33,754 nucleotides of DNA from Sphingomonas sp. (GTDB lineage: Bacteria > Pseudomonadota > Alphaproteobacteria > Sphingomonadales > Sphingomonadaceae). Position numbers and translations under genes: made by a program. Positions within the stretch are counted from its first letter, which is position 1. Every line of letters starts with the position of its first letter. The DNA lies in assembly GCA_025936675.1 (NCBI GenBank), contig JAICSX010000024.1:1-33754 (forward strand), given 5' to 3'. This document shows, one piece after another, positions 6,519 to 12,619 of the stretch. The notes under the pieces were generated by a model. It did not search any database. It saw nothing but the letters and a program-made list of their open reading frames with translations, and had not been told where the DNA came from.

Positions 6519-8036
6519 TCAATTCGCGTCGCGCGCCGGACTTACGCGAAGCATTGCGAGGGCCGCAACAGCCATGACGATCGCGGCGGCGAGCATGGTC
6601 CAGATCGGCTGGTTCGGGAAAAAGGCCTTCATGATCGACCCCATGACGGTCGCGACCAGAAGCTGCGGCACCACGATGAAGATGTTGAACAGGCCCATGT
6701 AGATCCCGAGTTTCCGCTGCGGGAGGCTGCTCGCAAGGATCGCATAGGGCATGGCGAGGATCGAGCCCCAGGCGATGCCGATTCCCACTTCGGAGATGAT
6801 GAGCAGCTTGGGATCCGTGATCAGCAGGAAGCTCACATAGCCTGCCGCGCCGCAAACCAGACAGATCGCGTGCGTGCGCGCCTTCCCGACAGCCCTTGCG
6901 AGCAACGGCAGTAAAGCGAGGGCCGCCACCGCGGCGACGCCGTTATAGACCGCGAACAATATGCCGACCCAATTGCCCGCATCCTGATATCCGGCGCTCG
7001 CGGGGTCCGGCGAATGGTAGAAGTCCTGCGCGACGACGGGCGTCGTGTTGATCCACATGATGAACAGCGCCGACCAGCTGAAGAACTGCACCAGCGCCAA
7101 CCGCTTCATCGCCGTCGGGATCCCGGAAAAATCGCCGACGATGTTCGCGAGCATGTTCGACGTCGCGCCGCGCCTGGCGAGCGCGATCGCGGCGGCATTG
7201 GCAACGCCGTAGGCGATCAGCAAGCCACCGAGCAGATAGACTTCCTTCTGCAGTTGCAGCTCAACGACTGCGAACAGCACGCAGATGCCGATGGCGATCC
7301 AGACGATGCTGACGCCGAAGCTCCGGTTCGCGAGGGCGGTGACCGTTTCTTCGGCGCCGCCGTGGTCTTCCGTCTCGCCGAACTGAGCGAGCTCCTCGGG
7401 CGAATATTCGCGGGTCGTAAGCACGGTCCAGAGGACAGCGATGAGCAGCGCTGCGCCGCCAACCCAGAAACTATAGCGAACCGTTGCGGGAATGCCGCCG
7501 CCGGCGACCGTGTTCGATACGCCCCATTTGTCGAGCAAAGCGGGGAAGATCGAGCCGAAGACCGCCCCGACACCGATGAAAGCTGTCTGCACCGCATAAC
7601 CGGCGGTGTGCTGATCCTTGCGCAGCATGTCGCCGACGAAGGCGCGGAACGGCTCCATCGTGATGTTTAGGCTGGCATCCAGCGCCCACAGCAGGACCGC
7701 GGCCATCACCAAGCTCGATGACAATGGCATCAGGAACAGCGACAGCGCCGCAAGCAGCGATCCGATGAGGAAATAAGGCCGGCGCCGCCCCAGTTTTCCA
7801 AGCCATGTCCGGTCGGACAGATGACCGATGACCGGCTGGATCAGCAGGCCGGTGAGCGGCGCTGCGATCCACAGGGCCGGCAATGTGTCGAGGTCCGAGC
7901 CGAGCGACTGGAAGATGCGCGACATGTTCGCAGTCTGGAGTGCGAAGCCGACCTGGATTCCGAGGAAGCCGAAGGAAATGTTCCACAGCGCGGCGAGCGA
8001 CTGTCGCGGTTTTCCTATCACTGCTGCGTCGTTCAT
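6519..8036 (-). CDS. MFS disaccharide permease (GPH/SLC45-like; maltose-type)
   Basis: The 505-residue protein has about 12 membrane helices. The loop GHLSDRTWLGKLGRRRPY (about residues 72-89) carries the GRRRP signature shared by GPH and SLC45/sucrose-type permeases. The closest remembered parallel is the MFS maltose permease that works with a TonB receptor in Caulobacter. In this locus it is the best candidate for moving maltose or short maltodextrins from periplasm to cytoplasm, feeding the signal-less alpha-glucosidase at 18901. Its start overlaps the AraC-type regulator stop by 4 bp, so the regulator is co-transcribed with it. Substrate assignment is by context. Confidence 0.85.
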   Translation of the reverse strand: MNDAAVIGKPRQSLAALWNISFGFLGIQVGFALQTANMSRIFQSLGSDLDTLPALWIAAPLTGLLIQPVIGHLSDRTWLGKLGRRRPYFLIGSLLAALSLFLMPLSSSLVMAAVLLWALDASLNITMEPFRAFVGDMLRKDQHTAGYAVQTAFIGVGAVFGSIFPALLDKWGVSNTVAGGGIPATVRYSFWVGGAALLIAVLWTVLTTREYSPEELAQFGETEDHGGAEETVTALANRSFGVSIVWIAIGICVLFAVVELQLQKEVYLLGGLLIAYGVANAAAIALARRGATSNMLANIVGDFSGIPTAMKRLALVQFFSWSALFIMWINTTPVVAQDFYHSPDPASAGYQDAGNWVGILFAVYNGVAAVAALALLPLLARAVGKARTHAICLVCGAAGYVSFLLITDPKLLIISEVGIGIAWGSILAMPYAILASSLPQRKLGIYMGLFNIFIVVPQLLVATVMGSIMKAFFPNQPIWTMLAAAIVMAVAALAMLRVSPARDAN

Positions 8037-8878
8037 CCCGTGCCCTCCCGGCTACGCGCGCTGTTGCGGTACTCCCGCGGCGTCATACCGAAGCGTTCGC
8101 GAAAGCGCAGGGCGAAATGTGCGGGGCTCGAAAAGCCGACACCATAGCCGATTTCCGAGATCGGTGAGCGGGTGCTTACGAGACGCCGCGCGGCGAGGCG
8201 CAGGCGATAGGTTCGGGCATAATCGCTGAAGGTCATTCCGAAGATCTGCCGGAACCGCCGCGAGAAATAAGCCGGCGAGAGGCTGCAGGACGTCGCCGCC
8301 GCGTTGAGTGAGATGGGATCGGCGGGCGATGCCCGAAGCAGCTCCAGAGCTGGAAGGAGTCGCTCCACATTGTCGATACCGCCGTCGGGCTCAGCATCAT
8401 CACGACGTTCGGCATCGGCTGCGCTAATGATCAGGAGCTCGACGATCCGTTCGATACTGCCGCTCTCATCTTGCGCGGCATCGAGCAGCCAATCGGCAAG
8501 GATGTCGATACGGGCGCGGGCCCTTTCGTCAGGAAGCACACAGAACGGCCGCCAAAGCCGCGACCGCTGGAGGTTCAGGCTCTCGACAACATAAGGATCG
8601 ATTTGGACCAGCACCCATTCCATTGCGCCGGGAACAAGCTCGAAATCATGATGATGCATCGACGGCACGAATATGATCGCGCCATCGCGCAAAGAATGCC
8701 TGCGACCGTTTGCGATGAACATGCCGCTGACCCGGCGGAACAGCACCAGTTCGGCAACGTCATGGAAGTGCATGAAGCGGCCGAGGTCTTGCGCGTCGGG
8801 CCCCACAATCACGCGCTCGGCGATGAGCGTCTTCCCGGGAGGAAGCTCGACGGGTTCGCAGATCGGACGCACAGCCAT
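8033..8878 (-). CDS. AraC-family transcriptional regulator with cupin-like sensor domain
   Basis: The 281-residue protein has an N-terminal cupin-like ligand domain. HFHDVAELVLFRR and the VPSMHHHDFELV stretch fall in the usual beta-barrel positions. The C-terminus (about 175-275) has two helix-turn-helix motifs: SLNAAATSCSLSPAYFSRRF and the strongly conserved IGYGVGFSSPAHFALRFRERFGMTPREYR. It is the first gene of the operon with the two MFS permeases and is divergent from the dioxygenase/GH13 pair, so it probably controls both directions from the 137-bp gap. The ligand is unknown; a sugar is likely from the fold and the neighbours. Confidence 0.92.
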   Translation of the reverse strand: MAVRPICEPVELPPGKTLIAERVIVGPDAQDLGRFMHFHDVAELVLFRRVSGMFIANGRRHSLRDGAIIFVPSMHHHDFELVPGAMEWVLVQIDPYVVESLNLQRSRLWRPFCVLPDERARARIDILADWLLDAAQDESGSIERIVELLIISAADAERRDDAEPDGGIDNVERLLPALELLRASPADPISLNAAATSCSLSPAYFSRRFRQIFGMTFSDYARTYRLRLAARRLVSTRSPISEIGYGVGFSSPAHFALRFRERFGMTPREYRNSARSREGTG

Positions 8879-9015
8879 GGCAAGACTGTGATAGTGCTGC
8901 AGGTTGCTTGCAAGCTGTCCTGCGCTGCGGTTTGCGCAAGGACAGGATAGTTTTTGTGCGGTCCCGTATATTTTGGGGCACTGACGGCCGGTCAGCGACG
9001 ATCTATCGTGCGATC
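8879..9015. promoter_or_regulatory. Divergent control region between the AraC regulator and the dioxygenase gene
   Basis: The gap contains a perfect 10-bp palindrome GCTTGCAAGC (8906-8915), an inverted pair CTGTCCT/AGGACAG (8915-8921 and 8939-8945), and CTGAC/GTCAG (8981-8985 and 8991-8995). A possible -10 box TATATT (8967-8972) faces the dioxygenase gene, but no good -35 box was seen. AraC proteins usually bind direct half-sites, so these palindromes could belong to another regulator such as the LacI-type protein. Confidence 0.4.
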
Positions 9016-9888
9016 ATGAGACAGACTCGTGCGACCGAGCTCCAGGACATCGGCTTCATCCATGCGCGAGGGATATTCGCGCCCGAGATGATGGAATCGC
9101 TGCGGCTTCGCGCGCATGCGACGTTATTCAGGGCGTCGGCGGAATCGCGCGACGCGGTCAGGTCGAACGGCTCGCTGATCCACCTTGCCGACAATCCCGA
9201 ATATGCCGACGTCATAGCAGCGCCCGAGTTGCTCGAGTTGCTGCGGGACTGCGGCGCAACCGACGCGCGCTTCACCGGAGGCTTCCTGATCTCGAAGCCC
9301 GGCGGCGGACCGCCGCTATTCTGGCATCAGGATTGGTGGGGCTGGGACGACGACAGCGCCTATCAGCCAAGGGCCCATCAGCTGTTTGCGATGATCTACC
9401 TGACCGACACGAGCGTCGAGAACGGCTGCTTGCGGGTGATTCCGAGGTCGCACCGCCTAGATCATCTACTCCATCACCTCGACACCGCGCATTCGGAAGG
9501 GATGCAGACCTATAAGGATCCGTCCAACGCCGCTTATTCCGACCATCCCGACCAGATTGCAGTGCCGGTGAAGGCCGGCGACGTTCTGATTGGCGATGCG
9601 CGCCTGATCCACGGCGCCTTTGCCAACAACACCGACGAGGAGCGACCGCTCCTGACCTTGTGGTTCATGCCGCACTGGAGTTCGATGCCGCCCGAGATGC
9701 GTGCCCTCGCTTACAAGGGCTTCATGCGCGGTGACGACATCCCCTCGAGCATCGCCAGTCCGAGCACCTTTCTCGACTGGCCCGAACCGCTGAAGCGCCG
9801 GATCGCGCACTTGATTCCGCCAGATGACGGCGGCGTTCCGCCGATGCGCTGGAACCGGGCCCCGGACTTTAAGCGGATGGCCGCGTGA
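9016..9888 (+). CDS. Phytanoyl-CoA dioxygenase-family Fe(II)/2-oxoglutarate oxygenase
   Basis: The 290-residue protein has the PhyH-family double-stranded beta helix. The iron triad is visible as His104 and Asp106 in FWHQDWW and His199 in DARLIHGAF, and Arg210 in EERPLLTLWF is placed to bind 2-oxoglutarate. The family hydroxylates, and in some members halogenates, small molecules. The true substrate here is unknown, and fatty acyl-CoA is not implied. The start at 9016 fits the family N-terminus (ELQDIGFIHARGIFAPE); an ATG at 8908 would add 36 residues of unlike composition. Its stop overlaps the start of a secreted GH13 gene, an unusual partner. Confidence 0.85.
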   Translation: MRQTRATELQDIGFIHARGIFAPEMMESLRLRAHATLFRASAESRDAVRSNGSLIHLADNPEYADVIAAPELLELLRDCGATDARFTGGFLISKPGGGPPLFWHQDWWGWDDDSAYQPRAHQLFAMIYLTDTSVENGCLRVIPRSHRLDHLLHHLDTAHSEGMQTYKDPSNAAYSDHPDQIAVPVKAGDVLIGDARLIHGAFANNTDEERPLLTLWFMPHWSSMPPEMRALAYKGFMRGDDIPSSIASPSTFLDWPEPLKRRIAHLIPPDDGGVPPMRWNRAPDFKRMAA

Positions 9889-11435
9889 ATCGGCTCCTCG
9901 CTATCCTACTGGCAGCCTCGACTGCGGCCAGTCCGGGCGCGGCGGCAAACCTCCAAACTGCTGCCCCAGCAGTTGCTGCCGCGCCCGCGGGGCTGGATGA
10001 CGAAGTATTCTACCAAATCTTCACGCGATCGATGCGCGACAGCAACGGCGACCGGCAGGGCGACTTCAAGGGAATTGAGCAGAGCCTCCCCTATCTCCAT
10101 CGGCTGGGAGTCACGTCCATCTTGCTGACGCCGATCCAGCCATCCCCGTTCTACCACAATTACTTCCCGGACAGGCCCGGCGGTGTCGACCCGGCATTCG
10201 GCACGATGTCCGATTTCCGCTCGCTCGCCCGCGCCATCCATGCGCTCGGCATGAAGCTCTATCTCGACGAGGAGTTTCAGTACGTCACCTACGATCATCC
10301 ATGGTTCAAGTCGGCGGTGGGTGACCCCGCGTCGCCGTACAGCAGCTTCTTTTTCTTCCATGGGCCAAATAACAGTCAGCCCGAGTCCGCCGTCTTCGGA
10401 ATCACCATCGCGAACGGCTTCCCCGGGATCGACGTCGGGATCACGACGATCAACATGAACGCGCCCGGCTTCAAGAAATGGGCGGCCGATTATCTGGCCC
10501 GCTGGGTCGATCCGAACGGCGACGGCAATTTCTCGGACGGGGTCGACGGCTTCCGCCTCGACCATATGATGGACGACCTGGACAACAAGCACATCGACAC
10601 GAACCTGTTCGAGGGCTTCTGGAAGCCCATCTTCGCTAGGCTCAAACAGCGCAATCCAAGACTGAAGCTCATCGCCGAGCAGTGGGACTGGGGCTATGGC
10701 GGGGACTATCTACGCCGCGCGGGCGTCGACGCCGTGTTCGATTTTCCGCTCGCCGGCGCGATCCGCAGCTTTGACAAAGCGAAGATCGTCGGCGCCATCG
10801 AGAAGACCGCGGTCGCTGTCCCGCCCGGCAAGCGCGAACTGATCTTCATCGAAAACCACGACATGCCGCGCACTGCCTCCGATGCCGGAATGACGCCGGA
10901 GAAGCTGCGAACGGCGGCGACCTTGAGCGTTGCTCTCCAGGGCACGCCGCTGATCTATTACGGCCAAGAGCTTGGCATGCGCGGGCGCGCGCGCGACGAG
11001 TACAAGTCCGACGAAAAGGATATCGGCAACCGCGAGGCGTTCGAATGGAGCGCGCGCACCGAAGCGCCCGGGCAGGCCAATTGGTACAAGGGTCCGAAAA
11101 ACTATTGGACCGAGCGCTTCGCCAGGGATGGCGACGGCATCTCAGTCGCCGAGGAAGATCGCGATCCTTCCTCACTGCTCAACCATTATCGCCGGCTGTT
11201 GAGGATCAGGGCAAAAAGCTCGGCGCTTCGATCAGGCGAGCAACGTATCTTAACGTCGTCAAACGAGATCCTGGCGATCGAACGCGACAGCGGACGAGAG
11301 CATCTACTGATCCTCGCCAACCTGTCGGACCATAGCACTGCCTATTCGATATCCGGCCGCGATCTCCTCTCGGGGAAGAGGATCGCCGGGGCGCTGCATC
11401 TTAAGCCCTTTGAGGCGACGATCATCCGCCGCTGA
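9885..11435 (+). CDS. Secreted GH13 alpha-amylase-family glycosidase with altered conserved region I
   Basis: The 516-residue protein starts at a GTG overlapping the dioxygenase stop (GTGA). It has a signal peptide (about residues 1-21, ending PGAAA). GH13 elements follow: nucleophile Asp226 in GFRLDHMMD, acid/base Glu265 in LIAEQWDWG, and Asp326 in FIENHDMPR. Conserved region I, normally DxxxNH, instead reads DEEFQYVTYDH, so the usual Asn-His pair is not obvious. The C-terminal domain is short. It probably acts in the periplasm on alpha-glucans or a special alpha-glucoside. Its 3' end overlaps the convergent lacI-type gene by 14 bp. Specificity within GH13 was not assigned. Confidence 0.88.
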   Translation: MNRLLAILLAASTAASPGAAANLQTAAPAVAAAPAGLDDEVFYQIFTRSMRDSNGDRQGDFKGIEQSLPYLHRLGVTSILLTPIQPSPFYHNYFPDRPGGVDPAFGTMSDFRSLARAIHALGMKLYLDEEFQYVTYDHPWFKSAVGDPASPYSSFFFFHGPNNSQPESAVFGITIANGFPGIDVGITTINMNAPGFKKWAADYLARWVDPNGDGNFSDGVDGFRLDHMMDDLDNKHIDTNLFEGFWKPIFARLKQRNPRLKLIAEQWDWGYGGDYLRRAGVDAVFDFPLAGAIRSFDKAKIVGAIEKTAVAVPPGKRELIFIENHDMPRTASDAGMTPEKLRTAATLSVALQGTPLIYYGQELGMRGRARDEYKSDEKDIGNREAFEWSARTEAPGQANWYKGPKNYWTERFARDGDGISVAEEDRDPSSLLNHYRRLLRIRAKSSALRSGEQRILTSSNEILAIERDSGREHLLILANLSDHSTAYSISGRDLLSGKRIAGALHLKPFEATIIRR

Positions 11436-12459
11436 GCGGCCGAATGCTTGACTCCCGGACGGCGAGCCTGACCGGAAGAACTTTGTCTTTCGCGGAGCCG
11501 GTCTCGATCGATTCCAGCAAGGTATCGATCAGCGCCTCGGCGGCCTGACGCGCGTCCTGCGTGATCGTCGTCAGCGGCGGGCTTGCGAGCCGCGCCGCGG
11601 GGATGTCGTCGAAGCCGACCACGACGACGCCTTCCGGGACGGCGCGTCCGGCATGCTGGAGCGCGTGCATTGCGCCGATCGCCGCGACATCGCTGGCGGC
11701 GAAGATCGCATCGAAATGGACGCCGCGGTGGAGCAGTTCCTCGGCAGCGGCGCGGCCGTCGTCCTCGCTCGGATCTGCGTCGACACGAAGGCGCTCGTCA
11801 GGCTCGATGCCCGCGGCATGCAGCGCACGGCAGAAGCCGCGCCAGCGCTCATCGACCTCAGGGAAACCGGCTCCTCCGGTCCCGATGAACGCGATCTTGC
11901 GGCAGCCCTGCTGAAGCAAGTGAGTCCCCGCATCGAAGCCGCCTTGTTCATTGTCCGAGGAAACGGTGGTCCCTATCTGGCCGTCACCGCCGGTCCCCCA
12001 GCGGACGAAATGCGCGCCGCGCGCGACCAGCTGCTCGAGCCTGGGCCGATATTCGAGATAATCGCCATAACCGAGGAGGATGATGCCATCAGCCTTGCGG
12101 CTGTCCTCATAATCGACGTGCCAGTCGGCGGAGAGCTGCTGGAACGAGATGAGGAGGTCATAGCCGCGCTCGGCGCAGCGGCGCACCATCGGGCCAACCA
12201 GCGACAAATAGAAGGGGTTGATCAGCGCTCCGTCCGGCCATTCCTCGAAGAACAGCAAGGCGAGCGTCTTCGAATGCTGCCGTCTCAAGCCCGAAGCGTT
12301 CTTGTCGACCTTGTAGTGGAGCTGCTCGGCGGCTTCGAGGACGCGTCTGCGGGTTTCCTCACTGACCGACGGATTGCCCGAGAGGGCGCGCGACACCGTC
12401 GGCTGCGACACCCCCGCCAGCGCCGCGATGTCGAACGAGGTCGGCCGCCTCTGCGTCAT
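11422..12459 (-). CDS. LacI-family transcriptional regulator of the glucan locus
   Basis: The 345-residue protein has the LacI helix-turn-helix and hinge at its N-terminus (FDIAALAGVSQPTVSRALSG, then a hinge helix near ASGLRRQ) and a periplasmic-binding-protein-like sensor domain (about 60-330) with the conserved DDIPAARLASPPLTTI near its end. ATG 12459 is preferred; the TTG before it at 12462 is less likely. It is divergent from the TonB receptor operon, the standard position for a repressor of that operon. Caulobacter uses a LacI-type regulator for maltose uptake, so maltose or maltodextrin is the likely inducer here, by inference. Confidence 0.93.
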   Translation of the reverse strand: MTQRRPTSFDIAALAGVSQPTVSRALSGNPSVSEETRRRVLEAAEQLHYKVDKNASGLRRQHSKTLALLFFEEWPDGALINPFYLSLVGPMVRRCAERGYDLLISFQQLSADWHVDYEDSRKADGIILLGYGDYLEYRPRLEQLVARGAHFVRWGTGGDGQIGTTVSSDNEQGGFDAGTHLLQQGCRKIAFIGTGGAGFPEVDERWRGFCRALHAAGIEPDERLRVDADPSEDDGRAAAEELLHRGVHFDAIFAASDVAAIGAMHALQHAGRAVPEGVVVVGFDDIPAARLASPPLTTITQDARQAAEALIDTLLESIETGSAKDKVLPVRLAVRESSIRPLSGG

Positions 12460-12619
12460 CAAAGTGAATTCTTAGCGTGCTGAATACGTATGTATAGCCG
12501 TTGCCCCCGTTCCGCAGGCGTAAAGCTCTGATATCCCTAGGGTCGGGAGAGGGGTCTCGCCCTTCTGCATTTTTGCGTCCGGCGCCACGGCGGCGGCGGC
12601 CTCAAAGGGGGAATATTTG
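12460..12619. promoter_or_regulatory. Divergent promoter region with candidate LacI-type operator
   Basis: TGAATACGTATG at 12481-12492 contains the perfect palindrome ATACGTAT (12484-12491) with the central CG typical of LacI-family operators. It lies about 25 bp from the lacI-type start and about 130 bp before the receptor start. A closely similar motif lies upstream of zwf (30181-30192). CCCTAGGG at 12535-12542 is a second short palindrome. AAAGGGGG at 12604-12611 is a strong ribosome binding site for the receptor ATG at 12620. Promoter boxes could not be fixed. Confidence 0.5.

Noticed and set aside
8908..9015. Longer start for the dioxygenase (ATG 8908)
   Set aside because: The extra 36 residues do not resemble the family N-terminus and cover the divergent control region; ATG 9016 fits better.
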